Source: Streptomyces sp. P9-A2 (lineage in GTDB: Bacteria; Actinomycetota; Actinomycetes; Streptomycetales; Streptomycetaceae). From it: a DNA stretch of 64,000 nucleotides. Below are positions 17,040-24,011 of this stretch, piece after piece. Under the pieces are notes generated by a model. That model was not told where the DNA came from. It did no database searches and worked only from the letters and a program-made list of their open reading frames with translations. The position numbers were made by a program, and so were the translations under genes. The stretch is from positions 2,542,001-2,606,000 of the forward strand of contig NZ_JAZIFX010000001.1 in NCBI RefSeq assembly GCF_036634175.1, given 5' to 3'. The stretch's first letter is position 1, and every line of letters begins with the position of its first letter.

Positions 17040-17930
17040 GTGACGACATCAGGATCCCGGCAGAACGACACCGGAAACCACCCTGCTGACACTCCGGAGG
17101 ACGCAGACGGCCTGCTCGACCTGAACCGGGCCGTGGGCAGGCAGGTCAAACTGCTGCGGGAACGGGCAGGCATGACCCAGAAGGAGTTGGGCGACCGGCT
17201 GGGGTACAGCGAGGACCTCGTCTCCTCCCTGGAGCGCGGCCGGAGAACGCCTCAACCGGAGTTCCTCGACGCGGTGGACGGCCTGCTCGACGCCGGAGGG
17301 ATGCTGAAGGCGACGAAGGAGGACGTCGCGCGGGCGGAAGCCCGTGCCCGGGTCCGCCACCCGGCGTGGTTCCGGGACTATGCGCGGCTGGAGGCGGAGG
17401 CGGTAGAGATCAACTTCTACAACAACCACGACATCCCCGGGCTGTTCCAGACCGAGGGGCGCACCCGCGCCTTGTACGAGATGCGCAAACCTCTGCTCGA
17501 CGAAGAGATGATCGAACAACGCGTGGCCTCACGCATGGACCGCCAGGGAGTCCTGACCCGACGTCCCCTTCCCATACTGACCGTGGTGATCGAAGAGGTG
17601 GTACTCCGTCGACCGCTGGGAGGGCGCGAGGTCCACAAGAAGCAGTTGGGCCGACTGCTCGAACTCGGACGGCTGCGTACCGTCGAGTTGCAGGTCATGC
17701 CCACGCACCGGACCGAACACTCAGGCATGGGAGGCTCGTTCACCCTGCTGATGCCGAGGGGGAAGCCGCAGGTGGCGTATACGGAAGTGCAGACCTCCGC
17801 ACGGCTGGCCACAGAGCTGGACGAGGTCCGTATCCTGGCCGCACGCTACGGCAGCATCAGGGCCCAGGCGCTCACTCCGCGAGAGTCTCTGACCCTGATC
17901 GAGAGGATGCAGACGGAAGATGCGCACTGA
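17040..17930 (+). CDS. helix-turn-helix regulator with C-terminal DUF5753 (WhiJ-like)
   Basis: 296 residues from the GTG at 17040, preceded by GGGGGAC; the frame extends to 16983 but lacks a better start. The N-terminal XRE-type HTH (residues 30-85) reads LRERAGMTQKELGDRLGYSEDLVSSLERGRRTPQPEFL. DUF5753 follows (RHPAWFRDYARLEAEAVEINFYNNHDIPGLFQTEGRTRALYE ... TERSGMGG-like EHSGMGGSFTLLMP). Such regulators act with the adjacent DUF397 protein. The coding region overlaps the DUF397 gene by 11 bases. Confidence 0.92.
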   Translation: MTTSGSRQNDTGNHPADTPEDADGLLDLNRAVGRQVKLLRERAGMTQKELGDRLGYSEDLVSSLERGRRTPQPEFLDAVDGLLDAGGMLKATKEDVARAEARARVRHPAWFRDYARLEAEAVEINFYNNHDIPGLFQTEGRTRALYEMRKPLLDEEMIEQRVASRMDRQGVLTRRPLPILTVVIEEVVLRRPLGGREVHKKQLGRLLELGRLRTVELQVMPTHRTEHSGMGGSFTLLMPRGKPQVAYTEVQTSARLATELDEVRILAARYGSIRAQALTPRESLTLIERMQTEDAH

Positions 17931-18114
17931 GAGCCGTCGACGACTTGTCTGGCACAAGAGCAGCTACAGCGGTAACGAAGGCGGCGAGTGCGTCGAAATA
18001 GCCGTCACCCCGGGAACCGTCCACGTCCGCGACTCCAAGGACCTGGACCGACCGCAGCTCACCGTCCACGCGGCCGGCTGGACCGCGTTCGTGAACTTCG
18101 CGACGGACCGCTGA
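17920..18114 (+). CDS. DUF397 protein (small partner of the HTH regulator)
   Basis: 64 residues, MRTESRRRLVWHKSSYSGNE followed by GGECVEIA, the DUF397 signature W-x-K-S-S-Y-S-G-x-x-G-x-C-V-E-V/I, then VHVRDSKD and WTAFVNF. It is the usual small cytosolic partner of DUF5753 HTH regulators, forming a toxin-antitoxin-like or co-regulator pair. Translation is coupled to the upstream gene by an 11-base overlap. Confidence 0.93.
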   Translation: MRTESRRRLVWHKSSYSGNEGGECVEIAVTPGTVHVRDSKDLDRPQLTVHAAGWTAFVNFATDR

Positions 18115-18135
18115 GCCCTCCCCAAGACCTGTCCG

Positions 18136-18365
18136 GAAAAGCGTGAGCACTTCGGCCACCACTGCCCATATTCCGCTCATTTGAGCGCTTAAGTGACATT
18201 AGGTCGTGGGCTGCTCACGCCTCTCGCGTGCCCGAGTGCATCTCGTCAATGAGGTGCCGGTACTCGTCTGCTCGCGCTCGGCCACAGGGGCGCTTCAGCC
18301 TCAGGCTCAGGCTGATCTCGCCATGCTCGATGTCGCGGAGCGGGAAGCGGGTTTCCCTCCCTCCG
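18136..18365 (-). pseudogene. decayed copy of the fadD 3' end plus its downstream flank
   Basis: On the reverse strand 18221-18365 resembles the last ~45 codons of fadD (24012-24140): HGEIS, RLKRP and EYRHLIDEMHSGTREA can be read in pieces, with frame breaks. 18136-18220 resembles the sequence downstream of fadD (23828-23925), including AAAAGCGTGAGCACTTCGGC. By eye roughly four of five bases agree. About 75 bp present at the intact locus between the two parts are missing here. It is a duplication remnant, not a functional gene. Confidence 0.75.
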
Positions 18366-18493
18366 GGAAGACCCTCGCCGTCGCGACGAGCAGTGAAGTG
18401 TCTCTGTGGACCCGTCGAGCCGAGCGCAGCAACGGCAGCAACGCCCAGCGCTGACCGGTCCGCGACCCGGGCTCCGCACCCGAGCGAGCCAAG

Positions 18494-18540
18494 AGGTCTG
18501 TGAACACGCCTTGACGTGGGGCATCAAGCCGCGTTCGCAA
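18494..18540. repeat. 34-bp island repeat, copy 3 (inverted double copy)
   Basis: 18494-18514 matches the reverse form of the repeat (AGGTCTGTGAAC...CTTGA) and 18511-18540 matches the forward form (GACGTGGGGCATCAAGCCGC...). The two head-to-head partial copies make an imperfect hairpin immediately left of the IS21 element. Confidence 0.7.
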
Positions 18541-18684
18541 TCCGTTCCGCAGATGGAAACCGGTGGAACGGGAAGGCGGGCTGTCGGCGTCGTCTGAACG
18601 GTGACCCTCTGGCGGCGGATCAAAACTGACTCACTTCGTGGCATCCATACCAACCTGATCTTGATTGGAGATCGGGAGGAGAGG

Positions 18685-19965
18685 GTGATCCAAGTGGAGG
18701 ACTGGGCAGAGATCCGCAGGCTGCACCGGGCCGAGGAGATGCCGATCAGGGCGATCGCAAGGCATCTGGGCATCTCGAAGAACACCGTGAAGCGGGCGCT
18801 GGCCACCGACCGGCCGCCGGTGTATTCCCGGCCGCTGAAGGGCTCGGCGGTCGACGCGGTCGAGCCGCAGATCCGTGAGCTGCTGAAACAGACCCCGACG
18901 ATGCCGACGACGGTGATCGCGGAGCGGATCGGCTGGGACCGCGGGATGACGATCCTCAAGGACCGCGTCCGCGAGCTGCGGCCCGCCTACCTCCCCGTCG
19001 ATCCGGTCTCGCGCACCACCTATCAGCCCGGCGAGCTGGCCCAGTGCGACCTGTGGTTCCCGCCGGTCGACATCGCGCTCGGCTATGGCCAGTCCGGGCG
19101 GCCACCGGTGCTCGTGATGGTCTCGGGCTATTCGAGGATCATCGCCGCGCGGATGCTGCCGAGCCGGACGACAGGTGATCTGATCGACGGTCACTGGCAG
19201 CTGCTGACCGGCTGGGGCGCGGTGCCGAAAATGCTGGTCTGGGACAACGAGGCCGGTATCGGCCAGGGCAAGGTCACCGCCGACTTCGCCGCCTTCGCCG
19301 GACTCCTCGCGGTCAGGATCTTCCTCTGCCGGCCCCGTGACCCAGAAGCGAAGGGGCTGGTCGAGAGGGCCAACGGCTACCTCGAGACGAGCTTTCTACC
19401 CGGCCGCACCTTCAGCGGACCCGGCGACTTCAACATCCAGCTCGAACAGTGGCTGGCCATCGCCAACCGGCGCATCCACCGCACCCTTGGCACCCGCCCC
19501 ATCGAGCGGTGGGACGCCGACCGGGCCGGCATGCTCGCCCTCCCACCCGTCGACCCGCCCCGCTGGTCGCGCTTCTTCACCCGCATCGGACGCGACCACT
19601 ACATCCGCGTCGACACCTGTGACTACTCCGTGCACCCCCTGGCGATCGGCAAGAAAGTCCAGGTCACCACCAGCACCGAGGAAGTCGTCGCCACCCTCGC
19701 TCCCGGCGGGGCCGTCGTGGCCCGCCATGCCCGCTGCTGGGCCAAACACCAGACCATCACCGATCCCGACCACGCCCGCACCGCCGCTGCCCTGCGCGGT
19801 GAGTACCGCCACCACACCGCGGCCCGGGCCGCCCGACTCCGCGCCACGGCCGCCGCCGACCACCTGGTCGACGTCGAGCAACGCGAACTGACCGACTACG
19901 ACCGCGTGTTCACCCTCATCGAGGGCGACGCCGGCCGCGACGAGACCGGGGACGGGGTGTCCTGA
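18685..19965 (+). CDS. istA: IS21 transposase IstA
   Basis: 426 residues from the GTG at 18685 with GGGAGGAGA just upstream. The N-terminal helix-turn-helix (IRRLHRAEEMPIRAIARHLGISKNTVKRAL) contacts the ends. The DDE integrase core shows LAQCDLWFPP (D122), MLVWDNEAG (D187) and RPRDPEAKGLVERANGYLE (E at about 221), followed by the Mu-transposase C-terminal barrel region. The stop is directly followed by the istB ATG, as is usual for the family. Confidence 0.95.
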   Translation: MIQVEDWAEIRRLHRAEEMPIRAIARHLGISKNTVKRALATDRPPVYSRPLKGSAVDAVEPQIRELLKQTPTMPTTVIAERIGWDRGMTILKDRVRELRPAYLPVDPVSRTTYQPGELAQCDLWFPPVDIALGYGQSGRPPVLVMVSGYSRIIAARMLPSRTTGDLIDGHWQLLTGWGAVPKMLVWDNEAGIGQGKVTADFAAFAGLLAVRIFLCRPRDPEAKGLVERANGYLETSFLPGRTFSGPGDFNIQLEQWLAIANRRIHRTLGTRPIERWDADRAGMLALPPVDPPRWSRFFTRIGRDHYIRVDTCDYSVHPLAIGKKVQVTTSTEEVVATLAPGGAVVARHARCWAKHQTITDPDHARTAAALRGEYRHHTAARAARLRATAAADHLVDVEQRELTDYDRVFTLIEGDAGRDETGDGVS

Positions 19966-20799
19966 ATGGCCCGCACCACCACCAAGCCCACCGCCTCCTC
20001 GCAGAAGACCGGCAACGGCCGGACCGGCGAGCAGACCGCATCCGACCTGGCCTTCTACTCCCGTGCGATGAAGGCCCCGGCCCTGCTGGACGCCGCCGAG
20101 CGCCTCGCCGAGCGGGCCCGCACCGAATCCTGGACCCACGCCGAGTTCCTGGCCGCCTGCCTGCAGCGCGAAGTCGCCGCCCGCAAGAGCCACGGCGGCG
20201 AGGCCCGCATCCGCGGCGCCCGTTTCCCCGCGATCAAGACGATCGAGGAACTCGACGTCACCCATCTGCGCGGCCTGACACGACAACAGCTCGCGCATCT
20301 GGGCACGTTGGACTTCATTACCGGCAAAGAGAACACAGTTTTCCTGGGACCACCGGGGACGGGAAAGACCCATCTGGCGATCGGGCTCGCGGTCCGCGCC
20401 TGCCAGGCCGGCCACCGCGTCGCATTCGCCACCGCCGCCGAATGGGTCGACCGCCTCGCCGCCGCCCACCACGCCGGAAACCTCCAGGCCGAGCTCACCA
20501 GACTCGCCCGCTACCCGCTGATCGTCGTGGACGAGGTCGGCTACATCCCCTTCGAAGCCGAGGCCGCGAACCTGTTCTTCCAGCTCATCTCGAACCGATA
20601 CGAACGCGCGTCCGTGATCGTCACCAGCAACAAGCCCTTCGGACGCTGGGGAGAGGTATTCGGCGACGAGACAGTGGCCGCCGCGATGATCGACCGCCTC
20701 GTCCACCACGCCGAGGTCCACTCCCTCAAAGGCGATTCCTACCGCATGCGTGGACGGCAACTCGGCCGGGTCCCCACCGCCACAACAGAAACCGACTGA
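19966..20799 (+). CDS. istB: IS21 helper ATPase IstB
   Basis: 277 residues. The DnaC-like AAA+ ATPase has Walker A GPPGTGKTH (residues 128-136), Walker B LIVVDEVGYIP (185-195) and sensor-1 SVIVTSNKPFGRW. IstB multimerises on target DNA and recruits IstA. It is adjacent to istA with no gap. The N-terminal 35 residues are Thr/Lys-rich and probably disordered. Confidence 0.95.
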   Translation: MARTTTKPTASSQKTGNGRTGEQTASDLAFYSRAMKAPALLDAAERLAERARTESWTHAEFLAACLQREVAARKSHGGEARIRGARFPAIKTIEELDVTHLRGLTRQQLAHLGTLDFITGKENTVFLGPPGTGKTHLAIGLAVRACQAGHRVAFATAAEWVDRLAAAHHAGNLQAELTRLARYPLIVVDEVGYIPFEAEAANLFFQLISNRYERASVIVTSNKPFGRWGEVFGDETVAAAMIDRLVHHAEVHSLKGDSYRMRGRQLGRVPTATTETD

Positions 20800-20875
20800 A
20801 CCACCACCAACCACACGCCACACGGGTCACGGTTCAACCGACCAGGATGGGTCCGCGTTCAACCGCCGCCGACAC

Positions 20876-20914
20876 GGGCACGCTCACCGGTGCGCGGCAC
20901 GGGTGAGCGTGCCC
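20876..20914. terminator. 13-bp perfect hairpin downstream of the membrane protein gene
   Basis: GGGCACGCTCACC pairs perfectly with GGTGAGCGTGCCC across a 13-base loop, five bases beyond the stop of the gene at 20919. There is no U-run, as is common in streptomycetes. One side abuts the IS21 target duplication. Confidence 0.75.
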
Positions 20915-20918
20915 CACG

Positions 20919-21398
20919 TCACGGACTGGCTGTGCCGAGCGGGCGTCCGCCGGCCGGGCCCGCGTCGTTGCCTACGAGGTCTGCGTTCCGGCCCCACCTC
21001 CACGGGACGAGCTGAAGAGCGCCGAACACCACCTCGACGCCAAAGAACAGCCACAGGATCCGCGACGCGCCGTGGACCAGTGCGTATGCCTGCCACGTCG
21101 CGAACAGGGTGCGCGCGATGCCGTCGAACAGTCCGTGCTCCGGCAGCGGCCCGACGATGCGCAGAACGGCCCAGACGACCACCACCGAGCCCATCAGGTT
21201 GGCGAACAGGGTCTGCCACAGGTCGGGTTCGGGTAAAGCGCCGAGCCCGAGTGCGCTGCCGCCCGATGACAGCGCGTCGTGTACCAGCGCGTAGGTCCAC
21301 GGGGTTGCGAATCCCGCCGTGACGACCAGGTCGTACCAGGCGCTCGTGCGTACGACGCGGAGGTAGGCGGGGTGCGTGGGGACGCGAAGACGGCTCAC
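20919..21398 (-). CDS. integral membrane protein, divergent to a MerR regulator
   Basis: 159 residues from the GTG at 21398, with GGAG seven bases upstream; the longer frame to 21536 runs through the shared promoter. About four hydrophobic helices are visible: WYDLVVTAGFATPWTYALVHDAL, LFANLMGSVVVVWAVLRIV, ARTLFATWQAYALVHGA and ILWLFFGVEVVFGALQLV. I do not recognise a named family; the topology suggests a small transporter or DoxX-like protein. Divergence from merR with overlapping promoter DNA makes it the likely MerR target. Confidence 0.75.
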   Translation of the reverse strand: MSRLRVPTHPAYLRVVRTSAWYDLVVTAGFATPWTYALVHDALSSGGSALGLGALPEPDLWQTLFANLMGSVVVVWAVLRIVGPLPEHGLFDGIARTLFATWQAYALVHGASRILWLFFGVEVVFGALQLVPWRWGRNADLVGNDAGPAGGRPLGTASP

Positions 21399-21437
21399 GA
21401 TGAGGCTCCTGCTGGTCCGGTGGCGGCGATGCCTCAC

Positions 21438-21467
21438 GCTAAACAGTGGAGTACGGTCCAAGGTCAA
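21438..21467 (-). promoter_or_regulatory. candidate MerR-controlled promoter
   Basis: On the reverse strand TTGACC (21467-21462) is followed after 18 bases by TTTAGC (21443-21438). The overlong spacer contains the imperfect palindrome TGGACCGTACTCCA, as expected for a MerR-type operator between -35 and -10. Confidence 0.45.
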
Positions 21468-21489
21468 GCTCGGCATCCGACGGAGGGGC

Positions 21490-21957
21490 ATGCGCATCGG
21501 GGAGCTCGCCGCGCAGGCAGGCATGACCAGAGACACGATCCGGTTCTACGAGAAGGTCGGCCTTGTCGAAAGCCGGCGTCTGTCCAACGGGTATCGCGAC
21601 TTCCCGCCCGAGACGGTGGCCTGGCTGCAGTACATCCGCACTGCGCAGGCGCTCGGATTCTCCCTGGCGGAGATCGCGCGGACCGGCGAGAAATTACGCG
21701 AGGCACCGGACACCGCGGTAGCGCTGTCCGCGCTCTTCGAGGAGAAGATCCAGGTCATCGAAACCCGTATCACCGAACTTGCCGCACTGCGGGCCGACCT
21801 GGCCGCGCGCGTCGGTACTGGATGCCCCCTGCGGACGTCCGGCCGGTCCGCCGGAGCAGCGGATCGAGGGCGTCACGGCTCCGGGCGGTATGTAGCGACC
21901 GACGGGATTGATCGACCGGGCGGGCAAGCCGATCACCATGGACATGCGCGGGATTGA
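21490..21957 (+). CDS. MerR-family transcriptional regulator
   Basis: 155 residues from the ATG at 21490 (MRIGELAAQAGMTRDTIRFY). The winged-helix domain includes EKVGLVESRRLSNGYRDFPPE and a helical dimerisation region (LFEEKIQVIETRITELAALRADLAARV). A single Cys follows (GTGCPLR), so a CxxC-type metal or redox site is not evident and the effector is unknown. The last ~40 residues are low-complexity and overlap a 14-bp direct repeat (21903-21916 and 21949-21962), so the natural C-terminus may have been lost. Confidence 0.85.
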   Translation: MRIGELAAQAGMTRDTIRFYEKVGLVESRRLSNGYRDFPPETVAWLQYIRTAQALGFSLAEIARTGEKLREAPDTAVALSALFEEKIQVIETRITELAALRADLAARVGTGCPLRTSGRSAGAADRGRHGSGRYVATDGIDRPGGQADHHGHARD

Positions 21958-22026
21958 TCGACGACTGCCGGTAGTCCCGGCGGTCCGTCCAGGGCTCGCT
22001 CCGCGAGAAAGGGCTGTGAGCACGGT

Positions 22027-22271
22027 TCGACATGGATCGAGCCGTCGTTCCGTGGATGATGTACCGCTGCGGACGGGGCACCGAGGAAGGCCAGGAAACC
22101 GTTCTCGCCGTCGAGGCCACCCGGGAAGGCTTCGAGTGGACCCTGGAACACGCCTTCCTGTCCCACCACGAGCACGGGCTCCGCGCCGACCTCACGAAGG
22201 GCCCTCTGCCCGGGCACGGGGAGGTGGGCCGGCAGAAGGTACGCACAGGGCCGATTAGGTTGGGCGCATGA
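22027..22271 (+). pseudogene. DUF4291 remnant 3 (middle segment)
   Basis: The frame from 22032 gives VPWMMYRCGRGTEEGQETVL, then AVEATREGFEWTLEHAFLSHH. This aligns with residues ~48-90 of the intact protein (FLWMMYRSNWGTSTGQETVLAVEIARDGFDWALRHACLSSY). DNA similarity starts at GACATGGAT, the same MTWIKP point at which remnants 1 and 2 stop, and fades after about 22200. Both ends of the gene are missing. The frame happens to run into the start of the next gene. Confidence 0.83.
22256..22261 (+). promoter_or_regulatory. leaderless-type -10 element for the gene at 22268
   Basis: TAGGTT is followed by six bases and then the ATG. No Shine-Dalgarno sequence is seen. Confidence 0.5.
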
Positions 22272-23629
22272 CGAGCCTCGCTCATCCGCAACTGTCCGGG
22301 CTGGGGCGGAACCCGGCGGCCCCGCAGGATGTACTGGTGCGCTTGGCCGCACACGCGGCCGGCCGACATGGGATATCACTGCGTCGCGGGCGGCTGGCGG
22401 ACGCGGTCGTCGAGGCTCTGCTGACGCACGGCGGCAGGGGAACCGCGACAGGCCTCCACGGGGACCGGCTCTCCCCGGCGATGCGCCGCAGGGTCGCCGA
22501 GCATCCAGATCCGGCGATCCGTGACGCGTACCCGGACTTCGTCCGAGGCACGGTGGACCTTGGGGTTCCGCTCGGCATCGACGCCTTGGAGGAAACCTAC
22601 GGCCGGCCCCGGGCGGTACTCGCCGGCGCGCCGAGCCCGAAGCTGCGCGCCGCGGTCGCACGCAGCTGGCACGACCGGCCTCCCACCGTGCAGGAGGGGC
22701 TGCTCGCCGACCCGGATCCACAGGTCCGCGCGGCCGCCACCGAGCACAAGCAGCCTGGTGTCCCGCCCGAGTGGAGGGACCGTTGTCTTGCCGACCCGGC
22801 CGTGCGCGCCAACGTGGCACGCTACGTCCCCCTCGCCTCGGACCGGTTCGCACAGCTCATGCGGAGCGAGGACGAGACGGTCCATCAGGCCGTCGCCGGA
22901 AACCCGCATCTGTCGGCGGAGATGGTGGCCCGGCTCCTGGACATCGATGATCCGTTCGTGCGCGTCGCGGTGGCGCAGAGCCGCCATGTGGACGCCGAAA
23001 CCCGGGACGGACTGTACGCGCTCGTGGAAGCCGAGCTCGCGGACGGAAACATCGAGGCCGAGGTGGCTCTGAGCTGGAACTTCACCGGGCCGGACTGGCT
23101 GCGCGATGTGCCCCTCGAGGAACGGATGACCTACCTGGACTGCCCGTACGCGGCATTCCGGCGCGTACTGGCCTCCTGCCACGACCTGCCCGAAGAGGCA
23201 TGGCACCGGCTGGACAACGATCGGGAGCTCATGGTCCGCCGTGCTGCCGCCCGTCGACCGGATGCACCACCGGAAGTCCTGGAACGGCTGGTCCGCGCCC
23301 ACGGCGACGTGTTCCACATCCGACCACTGCTCGTCGATCACCCCAACTTCCCTCGTCACACACTGCACACGTTCGTCGACGAACCCAGCCCGAACGCACG
23401 CTACGTCGCCCTGCAGGACCCGGAACTGCCCGTGGCATCCCTTCAGCGACTCGCCGGCGATTCCGAACCCTTCCTGCGTCGCGGGGTCGCCCGTCATCCC
23501 AACGTCACGGAAGCGCTGCTGGAGCAACTGCTGTCGGACAGGGATCCCGAGGTCGTCGACGACGCCGCTGCCAACTCCGCGCTGCGGCTCTCGCCGATGC
23601 ACCGAATCCTCGCCACTGCCGGCTTGTGA
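22268..23629 (+). CDS. variant leucine-rich repeat (LRV) / HEAT-like repeat protein
   Basis: 453 residues made of about a dozen ~24-residue helical repeats, for example VHQAVAGNPHLSAEMVARLLDIDDPFVRVAVAQS and LRRGVARHPNVTEALLEQLLSDRDPEVVDDAAANS. The VRxAVAxNPxLPxExLxxLLxDxDxxVR consensus is the LRV/HEAT-like superhelix common in streptomycetes, probably a protein-interaction scaffold in the cytosol. No enzymatic domain is attached. It is on the island side of fadD, and its 3' end faces fadD convergently with about 380 bp between. Confidence 0.82.
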   Translation: MTSLAHPQLSGLGRNPAAPQDVLVRLAAHAAGRHGISLRRGRLADAVVEALLTHGGRGTATGLHGDRLSPAMRRRVAEHPDPAIRDAYPDFVRGTVDLGVPLGIDALEETYGRPRAVLAGAPSPKLRAAVARSWHDRPPTVQEGLLADPDPQVRAAATEHKQPGVPPEWRDRCLADPAVRANVARYVPLASDRFAQLMRSEDETVHQAVAGNPHLSAEMVARLLDIDDPFVRVAVAQSRHVDAETRDGLYALVEAELADGNIEAEVALSWNFTGPDWLRDVPLEERMTYLDCPYAAFRRVLASCHDLPEEAWHRLDNDRELMVRRAAARRPDAPPEVLERLVRAHGDVFHIRPLLVDHPNFPRHTLHTFVDEPSPNARYVALQDPELPVASLQRLAGDSEPFLRRGVARHPNVTEALLEQLLSDRDPEVVDDAAANSALRLSPMHRILATAGL

Positions 23630-23827
23630 TTCCAGACAGCACGAGGCGCGCCCTCACTCCCCAGAGCCGCCGCGAGGCCGCGGACCTGCCGGGCAGCCGT
23701 CACCACCGGCCCGACCCTGCCCTGGAGTTCGGGCGTAACGGACCACTGAGCCTCCCCAGGGTGTGTCCGGGAAGCACGCCACTGGACCACACTGTCCGTG
23801 CTGTGCAAGGAGCCCCGAAGCCTCCAG

Positions 23828-23925
23828 CCATGCGTCAAAAGCGTGAGCACTTCGGCCGTTCCTGCCCACGCGCCGCTCGTTCGAGTGCTCAAGTGGCATT
23901 GGGCTGCCGGCTGCTCACACTCTTC
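23828..23925. repeat. fadD-downstream flank with a relative at 18136-18220
   Basis: In the 382-bp gap between the LRV gene and fadD this stretch (AGCGTGAGCACTTCGGCC ... GGCTGCTCAC) is matched by a diverged copy inside the island. GAGCACT and AGTGCTC can pair as a loose hairpin. The rest of the gap (23630-23827 and 23926-24011) shows no gene. Confidence 0.65.
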
Positions 23926-24011
23926 CGCAGGGCCTCCGCTTCCGGCTCCGCGGTTCCGAGAGCGCGCGTTCCGCCCCGGTGCTCACGTCCTGCGGGGGCG
24001 TCCCGTGCGGC

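Larger units (their letters stand above)
18582..20874 (+). mobile_element. IS21-family insertion sequence, complete
   Basis: A 2293-bp element with imperfect terminal inverted repeats starting TGTCGGCG on both ends (about 20 of 26 positions match, including TGAACG and GACCC). It is flanked by an exact 5-bp direct repeat CGGGC at 18577-18581 and 20875-20879, a target-site duplication within the 4-8 bp usual for IS21. Both genes, istA and istB, are intact. The insertion lies at the foot of a terminator hairpin (20876-20914). Confidence 0.95.
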
